Source of the DNA: Deltaproteobacteria bacterium
GTDB taxonomy: Bacteria; Myxococcota_A; Polyangia; Polyangiales; Houyiibacteriaceae
Length of the DNA: 64,000 nt
Reading direction: 5' to 3'
Assembly (NCBI GenBank): GCA_017644045.1
Contig: JAEPMI010000001.1
Coordinates: 116,470 to 180,469, forward strand
The position numbers and the translations under genes are program-made. Shown here piece by piece: positions 25,531 through 33,770 of this stretch. Numbering within the stretch: position 1 is the first letter of the stretch; the number at the start of each line of letters is the position of its first letter. The notes beneath the pieces were generated by a model. That model ran no database searches and was not told the origin of the DNA. It worked only from the letters and a program-made list of their open reading frames with translations.

Positions 25531-27135
25531 ATGAGCAAGACGGAGAAGAAGGACAAGCCCTGGAGCAAGCACGTCCCGGACGGCTCCTTCGACACGGTGG
25601 TGATCGGCTCGGGCATGGGTGGCATGACCGCCGCGGCCCTCCTCGCGAAGACCGGTGAGCGGGTGCTGGTGCTCGAGCAGCACTACGTCCCGGGCGGCTT
25701 CACCCACACCTTCCGCCGACCCGGCTACGAATGGGACGTGGGGGTGCACGCCGTTGGCGAGGTGACCCACCACTCGCTCACCGGGCGCCTGCTCGAGCAC
25801 CTCACCGACGGTCGGCTGCAGTGGGCCAGCCTCGGCGCGAGCTACGACGAGTTCACCTACCCCGACGGACTGCAGCTCTCCTTCCCCGACTCGCCCGCCC
25901 AGTTCCGCGAGAACCTCATCGACGCCTTCCCGAGGGAGCAGCGCGCGATCGACGAGTACCTGCATCTCGTGAAGGCGGTCTCCGGGACGATGCGTGGCTA
26001 CTACCTCGCGCGCCTCGCACCGAAGCGCTTCTCGAAGGTCGCCGACACGCTGATGGCGCGAAAGGCGAAGAAGTACCTGACGATGCGCTGCAAGGACGTC
26101 ATCGACGGGCTCACGGACGACGAACGGCTTCGCGGCGTCTTCGCCGCCCAGTGGGGCTACTACGGCGCGCCGCCGAGCCGCGCCTCGTTCGCGATGCAGG
26201 CGCTGGTGGTGAAGCACTTCCTCCACGGTGGGTACTACCCGGTCGGTGGCAGCGGTCGCATCGCCGAGGAGCTGCTCCGCACGGTGGCCGACGCCGGCGG
26301 TTGGACAGCCATCCGCTCCGACGTGGACGAGATCCTCATCGAGGGTGGCAAGGCCGTCGGCGTGCGGCTGACCTCCGGCCAAGAGGTGCGCTCGAAGAAG
26401 GTGCTCAGCGCCGCGGGCGTGCTCTCGACGGTGACGCGCCTGCTGCCGCAGTCGCACCGCGACGAACGCTGGGCCTCGTCGATCCGCGAGCTCGCGCCCT
26501 CCCCCGCGCACGTGTGCCTCTACCTCGGCTTCGAAGGCGACGTCCGGGCCGCGGGCGCGACGGCCGCGAACCAGTGGTTCTACGAGACCTGGGACATGGA
26601 GAAGGACGCCTGGGACGTCGACGCCGACGGACCGAAAGGCGAAGCGCCGGTGCTCTACTGCAGCTTCCCCTCGCTGAAGGATCCGGAGCACGACCCCGGG
26701 CCGAAGCAGCGCCACACCGGCGAGGTGGTCACCTTCGTTCCGTGGGAGACCTTCGCGCCGTACAAGGACGCGCGCTGGCACAAGCGGGGTCCCGAGTACG
26801 AGGCGCTCAAGAAGCAGGTCGAGGAGAAGCTCCTCGCTCACTTCGTGCGACGCATGCCGAAGCTCGAGCCGCTGCTCACGCACGTGGAGCTCTCGACGCC
26901 CGCGTCGACGCACCACTTCGTGCGACCGATGCACGGCGCGATCTACGGCCTCGAGCCGACGACCGAGCGCTTCGAGAACGAGTGGCTCAGGCCGCGCTCG
27001 CCGATCGGCAACCTCTACTTCGGCGGGAGCGAGGTCGCGACCGTGGGCGTGATCGGCGCGATGATGGGCGGCGTGCTCGGCGCGACGGCGGCGGCGCCGC
27101 TCGGCGCCTTCGACATCATCCGCAAGCTCTCCTGA
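25531..27135 (+). CDS. FAD-dependent oxidoreductase, RetSat/CrtI-like
   Basis: A 534-aa protein. The N-terminal dinucleotide fold VVIGSGMGGMTAAALLA (Gly motif about residues 26-31) is followed by VLVLEQHYVPGGFTHTF and WDVGVHAVGEV. The C-terminal FAD-contacting block is IGNLYFGGSEVATVGVIGAMMGG. The overall pattern matches phytoene desaturase, carotenoid isomerase and retinol saturase relatives, which reduce or desaturate polyene or isoprenoid lipids. No other carotenoid gene is in the window, so the substrate is open. It is 60 bp downstream of the conserved hypothetical gene. Confidence 0.88.
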   Translation: MSKTEKKDKPWSKHVPDGSFDTVVIGSGMGGMTAAALLAKTGERVLVLEQHYVPGGFTHTFRRPGYEWDVGVHAVGEVTHHSLTGRLLEHLTDGRLQWASLGASYDEFTYPDGLQLSFPDSPAQFRENLIDAFPREQRAIDEYLHLVKAVSGTMRGYYLARLAPKRFSKVADTLMARKAKKYLTMRCKDVIDGLTDDERLRGVFAAQWGYYGAPPSRASFAMQALVVKHFLHGGYYPVGGSGRIAEELLRTVADAGGWTAIRSDVDEILIEGGKAVGVRLTSGQEVRSKKVLSAAGVLSTVTRLLPQSHRDERWASSIRELAPSPAHVCLYLGFEGDVRAAGATAANQWFYETWDMEKDAWDVDADGPKGEAPVLYCSFPSLKDPEHDPGPKQRHTGEVVTFVPWETFAPYKDARWHKRGPEYEALKKQVEEKLLAHFVRRMPKLEPLLTHVELSTPASTHHFVRPMHGAIYGLEPTTERFENEWLRPRSPIGNLYFGGSEVATVGVIGAMMGGVLGATAAAPLGAFDIIRKLS

Positions 27136-27237
27136 GCCGTCGCGAGACCGCACGGGCCGTGTCGGGATGCCACGGTGTCGGCGCGTTCGGCCCTGCGGAG
27201 ACCCGTTGGAACGATGCTCGCAACGTCTCTATCCATC

Positions 27238-27579
27238 ATGGGACAGAGACCAAACGTAGAGACCATCGACCGCTCCAGTGCCCGGCAGGGCATGGGCTTC
27301 GAGACCGGCGACCGACACCGGGCCGCCATGAGCGACGAGCACGAGATGCGTGCGATGCCCGGCCCCCTTCCCCCGGAGGTTGCCGCGGCGAGCTCGCCCT
27401 TCCACTCGATGGCGGGCTCGACCCCCGAGCTCCCCCGCCGGAACCCCAAGCTGACCCTGGGCGTGATCGGCGGACTGCTCGCGATCGTGGCACTGACGAT
27501 CGGGATGCTCTTCTCGAGCACGAGCTTCGTGGACCGAGAGGATGTGCCCATCCCGAAGTCGACCCTCGTGGCGGAGTGA
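27238..27579 (+). CDS. Small single-pass membrane protein, hypothetical
   Basis: The start is uncertain. The ATG at 27238 gives 113 aa, the ATG at 27328 gives 83 aa, and a GTG at 27175 is also open; none has a clear ribosome site. Third-position G/C use is good from about 27290 on. One membrane helix (LTLGVIGGLLAIVALTIGMLF) lies near the C-terminus with about 20 residues after it. It lies just upstream of the KASIII gene on the same strand (46-bp gap). Function unknown. Confidence 0.55.
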   Translation: MGQRPNVETIDRSSARQGMGFETGDRHRAAMSDEHEMRAMPGPLPPEVAAASSPFHSMAGSTPELPRRNPKLTLGVIGGLLAIVALTIGMLFSSTSFVDREDVPIPKSTLVAE

Positions 27580-27625
27580 TGCACCAAAGGATCGCGCCGC
27601 CGCGGCCGGGTGCTACCTTCGGCCG

Positions 27626-28663
27626 ATGCGGAGCTTTGGCCCGTTCGACGGTGTCGCGATCCTCGGCGCCGCCCGGTACTTGCCGGGGGAGCCCATCGAC
27701 AACTCGGGAGCGCTCGCCGCGTGTCCGAAGCGCGCCGCGATCGACGACGTGCGCCGGCAGTTTCTCGCGCGCGGGCTCGAACAGACGCTGGGCGTGCACC
27801 ACCGCCACTGGGTGCACGTGCCCGGCACCGAGCTGAGGCCCGGCGAGGAGCAGACGAGCGTCGATCTCGCCGAGGCCGCGGCGCGCGCTGCGCTGGACGA
27901 CGCCGGAGTGAAACCAGACGCGCTGGCCCACATCTTCGTGGTGAGCTCCACGCCGCATCGGATGACCTCGACCATCGCTGCGCCTCTCGGCGCCGCGCTC
28001 GGCACGCAGGCACCGGCGGTCGACGTGCGTGTCGGATGTGCGGCCGGGCTCTTCGCGCTCCAGCTCGCGGCCGCCACCCTCGCCGCGGATCCGAGCGCGC
28101 CGGTGCTCCTCGTGGGCGCCGAGACCTTCTCGAAGATCATCCCCGCTCAGCACGAGGCCGCGGTCGTCGCGCTCGGCGACGGCGCCGCGGCGCTGGTGCT
28201 CGGACACCGCGAGGGATCGGCCATCGACGCCATCGCGCTCGCCACCGACGGCAACCTCGGTGGGCTCGTGACGACCGACGGTGCGCTCCCGCCGACCCCT
28301 GCCGAGATCGAGCGCGGCGGCTACGTGCTCGGCGGCCAGCCGGAAGGACTCGCCGAAGCGGTGCCCGGCAAGTACCGCGCAGTCATCGACGCCGCGCTCG
28401 AGAAGGCCGGGGTGGAGGGCAAAGCGATCGATCTCCTGGTGCCTCACCCGACCAACCGCGGCATGGCCGAGGCGGTCGCGCACCACGTCGGGGCTCGCGC
28501 GACCTACGTCGCGGGGATCGCCGAGCACGCGAACATCGGCGCCGCCGGCTGGATCGCGGCGCTGGCCGAGGCTCGCCGCCGCGGCATCTACGAGCCCGGC
28601 CAGCGGGTGATGGTGGCCGCGGTGGGCGGCGGGCTCTCGAGCGGCGCAGCCGTCTTCCGATGA
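27626..28663 (+). CDS. 3-oxoacyl-ACP synthase III (KASIII)-like enzyme A
   Basis: A 345-aa protein from the ATG at 27626, the normal KASIII length. The triad is intact: Cys 138 in VGCAAGLFAL, His 274 in LVPHPTNRG and Asn 303 in EHANIGAAGW. ALGDGAAALVLG and VGGGLSSGAAVF are family motifs. It should catalyse a decarboxylative condensation or acyl transfer using acyl-CoA or acyl-ACP. The rather divergent active-site surroundings suggest a secondary-metabolism or special-lipid role rather than primary fatty-acid initiation. Its stop overlaps the ligase gene start (ATGA), and this opens the cluster continuing to 35674. Confidence 0.9.
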   Translation: MRSFGPFDGVAILGAARYLPGEPIDNSGALAACPKRAAIDDVRRQFLARGLEQTLGVHHRHWVHVPGTELRPGEEQTSVDLAEAAARAALDDAGVKPDALAHIFVVSSTPHRMTSTIAAPLGAALGTQAPAVDVRVGCAAGLFALQLAAATLAADPSAPVLLVGAETFSKIIPAQHEAAVVALGDGAAALVLGHREGSAIDAIALATDGNLGGLVTTDGALPPTPAEIERGGYVLGGQPEGLAEAVPGKYRAVIDAALEKAGVEGKAIDLLVPHPTNRGMAEAVAHHVGARATYVAGIAEHANIGAAGWIAALAEARRRGIYEPGQRVMVAAVGGGLSSGAAVFR

Positions 28664-30030
28664 GCGCGCGCGCGCTCGAGTCGTGGCTGGGTGGCTGCGG
28701 CTCCGCCGTCGCGATCGAGCAGAGCGACCGGAGCTCGACCTACGAGGAGCTGCGGGCGCGCGCCGACTCCATCGCCGGGTCGCTCCCGGACGTTCGAGGG
28801 CGGCTGGTCGCAGTGCACGCTGGAGACACGGCGACCTTCGTCGCGGCCGTGTTGGCGACCCTGAATCGCGGCGGCGCGGCTCTCCCACTGGAGGCGTCGA
28901 AGACGCTGCCGGATCGAGCGCGGCCGGTGGCCGTGGTCGATGGAAGCGAAATCCATGAGCAGCCCGACCCGCGCGCGCTCCCCGAAGGCACGGGTCTCGT
29001 GCTCGCGACCTCCGGCACGACGGCGGGCCCACGACTGGTCGCCCTGAGCGCCGAGGGCGTGTCGGCCAACGTGGACGCGATCCTGCGGTATCTGCCGGTC
29101 GCCGACGCACCCCGCACCGGACTCGTGGTGTCACCGACCTACAGCTACGGGTTGGTCGGTCAGATCCTCACCACGCTCCGGGTCGGAGGAACGGTGGTCT
29201 CCGTCGGCTCGGACGCGGCGACGCTGGCCACTCGAGGAGTTCTCGGGTTGAGCAGCGTGCCGGCGTCGCTGCGGGCCATCGCGGAGCAACCGAGCGAGCT
29301 GCGGTTGCGCTACGTCGCGTCGGCAGGTGCTCCTTTGGACCGAGCGACGATCGACGCGGTGCGCTCGCGCTTCGGCGACGCGCGCTTCTTCAACCAGTAC
29401 GGGCTCACGGAAGCGTCGCCTCGCGTGAGCCGACTCGAGCGCTCCGACGCCCCCGAGGCGTTCGACGCGGGCTCGGTCGGCCGCGCGATCGATGGAGTCC
29501 GCCTCACGGTCCGCGACGACCGGGGAGCCACGCTGGCTCCCAGTGTGGAAGGGTCCATCGTGGTGCAGAGCCCGAGCGCGATGCTCGCGTACCTGGACGA
29601 GCCCGAAGCGACCGCCGCTGCGCTGAGCCCGCACGGGCTGGTCACCGGGGACCGCGGCGTGTTGGACGGCGACGGACGCCTCCATGTCCGCGGTCGCGGG
29701 GACGACGTGGTGCAGGTCGCGGGCGTGCGGGTCTCGCTCCGCGAGGTCGGCGCGTTCCTCGAACGAGACCCGGCGGTCACCGAGGCGCACGTGGTGGCGC
29801 TGCCGGCGAGACGGACGGGCTCGACGCTGGTGGCGGTCGTGGCCTGCGACGAGGGTGCGGTCGCGTCGCTTCGGGAACGGGCGCGCTCGGAGCTGCCCGC
29901 GGCCGCGAGACCTTCTCGATTCGTCACCGTGGCGGCCCTCCCCCGCACCGAACGCGGCAAGGTCGACCGCGCGGCGCTTCGTTCGTTGGCCGAGGGCTCA
30001 CCGATTGCTGGGCGAGGAAACAACGGGTAA
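28660..30030 (+). CDS. AMP-forming acyl ligase (compact acyl-CoA synthetase family)
   Basis: A 456-aa protein, somewhat shorter than the 500-550 aa usual for the family. Core adenylation motifs are present: LATSGTTAGPRLVAL, NQYGLTEASPRV, VTGDRGVLDGDGRLHVRGRGDDVVQVAGVRVS and LPRTERGKVDRAAL with the catalytic Lys. It should activate a carboxylic acid as acyl-AMP and pass it to CoA or to the ACP encoded nine bases downstream. The missing length lies in the N-terminal subdomain. It is coupled to KASIII A by a four-base overlap. Confidence 0.88.
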   Translation: MSARALESWLGGCGSAVAIEQSDRSSTYEELRARADSIAGSLPDVRGRLVAVHAGDTATFVAAVLATLNRGGAALPLEASKTLPDRARPVAVVDGSEIHEQPDPRALPEGTGLVLATSGTTAGPRLVALSAEGVSANVDAILRYLPVADAPRTGLVVSPTYSYGLVGQILTTLRVGGTVVSVGSDAATLATRGVLGLSSVPASLRAIAEQPSELRLRYVASAGAPLDRATIDAVRSRFGDARFFNQYGLTEASPRVSRLERSDAPEAFDAGSVGRAIDGVRLTVRDDRGATLAPSVEGSIVVQSPSAMLAYLDEPEATAAALSPHGLVTGDRGVLDGDGRLHVRGRGDDVVQVAGVRVSLREVGAFLERDPAVTEAHVVALPARRTGSTLVAVVACDEGAVASLRERARSELPAAARPSRFVTVAALPRTERGKVDRAALRSLAEGSPIAGRGNNG

Positions 30031-30039
30031 GCGATCCGG

Positions 30040-30261
30040 ATGGACACCCGCGACACCGTCCGCGCGATCGTCGCGGAGCTGGCGACCGTTCCCGACGACG
30101 ACGAGTCGCCAATCGACGTGGAGTCCCTCGTTCGGATCCAGATCATCGAGGCCGTGGAAGACGCTTTCGACCTGATCGTCAGCGCCGACGACCTGACCCC
30201 CGAACGCTTCGCGTCCGTCGCGTCGATCGCCGCGTTCGTGGAAGAGAAGAACGACGCGTGA
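30040..30261 (+). CDS. Acyl carrier protein 1 (stand-alone)
   Basis: A 73-aa acidic helical protein of ACP size. The phosphopantetheine site is the Ser in IDVESLVRIQ (Ser 29); it is preceded by Glu rather than the usual Asp, so the motif is ESL instead of DSL. The following helix (IIEAVEDAFDLIVSADDL) is typical. It overlaps the next KASIII gene by four bases (GTGA). Its likely role is to carry the acyl group activated by the ligase for condensation by KASIII B. Confidence 0.85.
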   Translation: MDTRDTVRAIVAELATVPDDDESPIDVESLVRIQIIEAVEDAFDLIVSADDLTPERFASVASIAAFVEEKNDA

Positions 30262-31271
30262 AGGTCCTTCGGCCAGCGGACTTCGGGCGCGGCGTGCGGG
30301 TCCGTGGGATGGGTGTCGCGCTCCCGGAGCGCCGGGTCACCAACGCGGACCTCATCGCGATGGGCTGCCCGCTGAGCGAAGAGGAGATCGTGAAGCTCAC
30401 GGGCGTTCACGAGCGGCGCTGGGTCGGCCCGGGCGAGGCGACCAGCGACCTCGCGAGCCGCGCCGCTCGAGCCGCGGTGGCCGACGCGAAGGCCGAGCTC
30501 GGTGAGGTCGAGCGACTGATCCTCGCGACGGTGTCCCCCGACTACAGCTCGCCCAGCGCCGCGTGCGTGGCCCACGCACGGCTCGGGCTCGGAGAGACGC
30601 CCGCCCACGACGTGACGGCCTCGTGCAGCGGCTTCGTGTACGCGCTCGAGATCGCGACGCGATGCGTGCTCACGGGTGAGGCCCCGGTGCTGGCGGTCGC
30701 GGCCGACGTCCGCTCGCGCTTCGTGGACGTGACCGATCGGAGCACCGCCGCGCTCTTCGGTGACGGCGCCGCGGCGGCGCTGGTCGACGAGGGACCCGTC
30801 GGCGAGGGGCTGCTCGCCATCGCGCTCCTGGCGGACGGCAGCGGCGCCCACTCGGTCTACGTGCCCGCGGGCGGCTCCCGGGAGCCGGCCAGTGAGTCGA
30901 CCGTCGCGGAGGGCAAGCACACCATCCGCATGGACGCGGGACCGAAGGTCTACCTGAAGGCGGTCGAGGGGATGCTGGGAACGGCCGAGGCGCTCCTCGA
31001 ACGTGAAGGGCTGAGCTGGGACGACGTGGCCATGCTCGTGCCGCACCAGCCGAACCGGCGGATCCTCGATCGGCTCGCGCGGCTCGCGAAGATCGATCCG
31101 GCCAAGGTCGTGATCGACCTCGAAGACAAGGGGAACATGTCGGCGGCTTCCGTCGGCGTCGCGCTCGACCGCGCGCTACGGGAGCGCGCGCGACCCGGCG
31201 ACCTCGTCCTCGTCGTCGCCGGTGGCGCCGGCTACACCGCGGGCGCTGCGCTGCTCCGTATCGGTGAGTGA
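30258..31271 (+). CDS. 3-oxoacyl-ACP synthase III (FabH-like) enzyme B
   Basis: A 337-aa protein from the GTG at 30258. It has a canonical FabH triad: Cys 123 in TASCSGFVYAL, His 263 in VPHQPNRRI and Asn 293 in KGNMSAAS. Family motifs GVHERRWV and ALFGDGAAAALV are present. It probably condenses an acyl starter with malonyl- or alkylmalonyl-ACP. The last 96 bp overlap, in antisense, the 3' end of the acyltransferase gene on the other strand. Confidence 0.93.
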   Translation: MKVLRPADFGRGVRVRGMGVALPERRVTNADLIAMGCPLSEEEIVKLTGVHERRWVGPGEATSDLASRAARAAVADAKAELGEVERLILATVSPDYSSPSAACVAHARLGLGETPAHDVTASCSGFVYALEIATRCVLTGEAPVLAVAADVRSRFVDVTDRSTAALFGDGAAAALVDEGPVGEGLLAIALLADGSGAHSVYVPAGGSREPASESTVAEGKHTIRMDAGPKVYLKAVEGMLGTAEALLEREGLSWDDVAMLVPHQPNRRILDRLARLAKIDPAKVVIDLEDKGNMSAASVGVALDRALRERARPGDLVLVVAGGAGYTAGAALLRIGE

Positions 31272-32015
31272 GGCGGCGACCGCCTCGTCGATCGTCGCGA
31301 CGCGCTTCCGCACGAAGATCCCCGGCGGCACGCTGACGCCGGTGAGCACGTGGTTGCCGCCTTCGAGGGTGGTCTCGGCGCCGAGCACCACCCGGTCCGC
31401 GATGCGGCAGCCGGGGCCGATCCCCGCGCGGCCCAGGATCCGGCAGCGATCCCCGATGACGACGTCCGGCGCGACCAGCACGTCGACGGCGAGGAGCGTG
31501 CCCTCCCCGACCGCGATCTCTCCGAGCACGAGCTTGCCCGCGTCGACGTAGTGACCGCTGATCAGGGTTCGCGCGCCGAGGATGCTCTTCCTGCCCGCTC
31601 GGAAGAGCGCCGGGTCGAGGATGTCGACGTCGCTCGAGCAGTCCGCGTCGAACGCCACCTTCGCGCCGAGCGCTCGGAGCGCCAGGAAACGAAGCACGTT
31701 CGAGGTGAAGATCAGCGGCTTCATCGGCCCGAGGAGGAGCGCGCGACGGAGCAGCGAACGGAGCACCCACGACCAGAAGACCGAGCTCTTCATGAACTCG
31801 TGACGGCCCGGCTTCAGCCGCGGCAGCAGCAACGTGAGCACGCCGATGGCCACGATGGCGCCGAGCACGGCGAGAACGGCGCTCACCGCGACGTTCACGA
31901 CCGGCGGCAGGTGCACGCCCACGAAGCGCCAAGCCAGGTACCCGCCCCCTCCGTAAAGGGTGACCGCCAGACCGTAGAGCAGGAGATCGTAGAGCAGCCG
32001 CGCCACCGCCTGCAT
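31176..32015 (-). CDS. Membrane-bound hexapeptide-repeat (left-handed beta-helix) acyltransferase-like protein
   Basis: A 279-aa protein from the ATG at 32015. Residues 1-65 contain two membrane helices (LLYDLLLYGLAVTLYGGGGYLAW and VAVSAVLAVLGAIVAIGVLTLLL). Residues of about 110-240 carry isoleucine-patch hexapeptides (IAVGEGTLLAVDVLVAPDVVIGDRCRILG, AGIGPGCRIADRVVLGAETTLEGG). The layout resembles the terminal membrane domain of Pls/PosA-type NRPS enzymes but stands alone. It may acylate or modify the lipid made by the surrounding genes. It interrupts the plus-strand cluster, and its start is 43 bp from the divergent ACP 2 gene. Confidence 0.75.
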   Translation of the reverse strand: MQAVARLLYDLLLYGLAVTLYGGGGYLAWRFVGVHLPPVVNVAVSAVLAVLGAIVAIGVLTLLLPRLKPGRHEFMKSSVFWSWVLRSLLRRALLLGPMKPLIFTSNVLRFLALRALGAKVAFDADCSSDVDILDPALFRAGRKSILGARTLISGHYVDAGKLVLGEIAVGEGTLLAVDVLVAPDVVIGDRCRILGRAGIGPGCRIADRVVLGAETTLEGGNHVLTGVSVPPGIFVRKRVATIDEAVAASLTDTEQRSARGVAGATGDDEDEVAGSRALP

Positions 32016-32058
32016 CGTAGCGCTTGAGCCTGCTCGGTGTCCGATTCAGGATCGGCGG

Positions 32059-32304
32059 ATGACGCGCGACGAGGTCCAGAAGAAGCTCGCCTCCATCCTC
32101 GGCGAGAGCTTCGCCATCCCCGAGGCGAAGGTCACGCCCGAGGCGACCTTCCGCGGCACGCTGGGCCTCGACTCGCTGGACATCGTGGACCTGGTCTACT
32201 TCCTCCAGAAGGCGTTCGACTTCGAGGCCGACCTCGACGACTACCGCGACCTGCACACGGTCGCGAAGCTCATGGACTTCATCGAGGCCCAGACCGCCGC
32301 GTGA
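32059..32304 (+). CDS. Acyl carrier protein 2 (stand-alone)
   Basis: An 81-aa ACP with the classic phosphopantetheine motif GLDSLDIVDL (Ser 39) and the following acidic helix. It overlaps the carboxyltransferase gene start by four bases (GTGA at 32301), and that gene in turn overlaps the fatty-acyl-AMP ligase. The strict coupling suggests that this ACP is the acceptor for the FAAL at 33767 rather than the housekeeping ACP. Confidence 0.92.
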   Translation: MTRDEVQKKLASILGESFAIPEAKVTPEATFRGTLGLDSLDIVDLVYFLQKAFDFEADLDDYRDLHTVAKLMDFIEAQTAA

Positions 32305-33770
32305 GCGACGACCCCGACGAGCTCCGGGAGCGCTTCGACGCCGAGCAGGCGCGCGCGGACGCCGGTGGCGGCGTGGCGCGTCAGCGGCGTCAGGAACGAC
32401 TCGGTCGCGGTACGGCTCGCGGACGGATTGCGGCGTTGGTGGACGACGACTCGTTCCTCGAGCTCGAGCGCCACGTCGAGCACCGACGCGGGGGCGCGCT
32501 CGTTCCGCCAGGGGACGGGCTCGTCGCCGGCATCGCGCGGATCGACGGCACGCCGGTCGCCGTCTACGCGCACGACCCGACCGTCTTCCGGGGCGCGCTC
32601 GGTCACGCCGCTTCGCGCAAGCTCTGCCGGCTGATGGACCGCGCGGGCGCCGAGAGTTGGCCCATCGTGGCGCTCGCCGACTGCGACGGGGTCCGCGTGG
32701 ACGAAGGCACCGACGCGGTGGACGCGTACGGCGAGGTCATCGACAGGCGCATCCGACTCCGCGGCCAGGTCCCGCAGCTCACCTTGGTGTGCGGCCTCTG
32801 CGTCGGCGCGGCCGCCTACGACGCGGCGCTCACCGACTTCGTCGGCATGGTGCGCGGGCAGAGCTTCATGTTCATCACCGGCGCGAAGCTCACCGAGGTC
32901 GTGACCGGTCAGCGGGTGTCGATCGAAGAGCTCGGCGGTCCGGAGATGCACGCCACCAAGACCGGCGCGTGCCACGCCGTGCTCCCGGACGAGGCGGCGG
33001 GGTTCGACTGGGTCCGCTCGATGCTCGCGGCCCTCGAGGCCCGCACCTCGCAGGAGCCGAGCGGGGACGGTATCGACGCCGCGATCCCCCGCGACCCGCG
33101 CCGCGGCTACGACAGCCGGGCGGTGATCGACGGACTGGTGGACGCGGGGTCGTTCCTCGAGCTCTCCGCGGACTTCGCGCGCAACCTCGTGACCGGCCTG
33201 GCGCGGCTCGACGGGAAGCCAGTGGCGCTGCTCGCGTCCCAACCTCAGCACCGCGCGGGTTGTCTCGACATCGACAGCTCGCGGAAGGGCGCTCACTTCG
33301 TTCGCTACGCGAGCGCGCGCCGGCTGCCCTTGCTCACGCTCATCGACGTGCCCGGCTACTGGCCCGGCAAGGAGCAGGAGCAGGGCGGAATCCTCCCCTT
33401 CGGCGCCGAGCTCCTCGACGCCTACGGCCGCGCGAACGTGCCACGCATCGCGGTCGTGCTCCGGAAGAGCTACGGCGGCGCGAACGTGCTGAGCTACGCC
33501 GCCGACCTGCGCTTCGCGCTCCCTACCGCCGCGGTCGCGCCGATGGGCGTGGACGCGGCAGAGCGCCTGCTCCTCGCGCCGGTGAGCGACGACGCCGACG
33601 GGGAGACGAAGGCGCGCGCGGAAGCGGAGCGCGCCGCCTTCCGAGAGAACTGGGCGCACGAGCACGGCGACGCCTGGGCCGCCGCGCGCTCCGGCTACTT
33701 CGACCAGGTGGTCGCCCCGGAGGCGCTGCGCGACGTGCTCACGCAGAGCATCGGAGTGCTCGCCCGATGA
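32301..33770 (+). CDS. Acyl-CoA carboxylase beta subunit (carboxyltransferase, PccB/AccD-like)
   Basis: A 489-aa protein from the GTG at 32301, near the usual 500-530 aa. Both crotonase-fold halves are visible: GRGTARGRIAALVDDDSFLEL, GLCVGAAAYDAALTDFVGMV and IEELGGPEMHATKTG; then GLARLDGKPVALLASQP, GCLDIDSSRKGAHFVR, TLIDVPGYWPG and RKSYGGANV. It should transfer CO2 from biotin to an acyl-CoA, giving malonyl- or alkylmalonyl-CoA. One oxyanion Gly of the common CxGGAAY block is Ala here. No biotin carboxylase or biotin carrier is in the window, so these must come from elsewhere. Confidence 0.9.
   Translation: MSDDPDELRERFDAEQARADAGGGVARQRRQERLGRGTARGRIAALVDDDSFLELERHVEHRRGGALVPPGDGLVAGIARIDGTPVAVYAHDPTVFRGALGHAASRKLCRLMDRAGAESWPIVALADCDGVRVDEGTDAVDAYGEVIDRRIRLRGQVPQLTLVCGLCVGAAAYDAALTDFVGMVRGQSFMFITGAKLTEVVTGQRVSIEELGGPEMHATKTGACHAVLPDEAAGFDWVRSMLAALEARTSQEPSGDGIDAAIPRDPRRGYDSRAVIDGLVDAGSFLELSADFARNLVTGLARLDGKPVALLASQPQHRAGCLDIDSSRKGAHFVRYASARRLPLLTLIDVPGYWPGKEQEQGGILPFGAELLDAYGRANVPRIAVVLRKSYGGANVLSYAADLRFALPTAAVAPMGVDAAERLLLAPVSDDADGETKARAEAERAAFRENWAHEHGDAWAAARSGYFDQVVAPEALRDVLTQSIGVLAR

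Noticed and set aside
27626-30030. OleA/OleC-type hydrocarbon cluster
   Set aside because: KASIII plus AMP ligase recalls OleA/OleC, but there is no OleB hydrolase or OleD reductase, and the ACPs and FAAL do not fit.
27626-31271. Dialkylresorcinol or aryl-polyene cluster
   Set aside because: No aromatase, dehydratase or ketoreductase genes accompany the ketosynthases.
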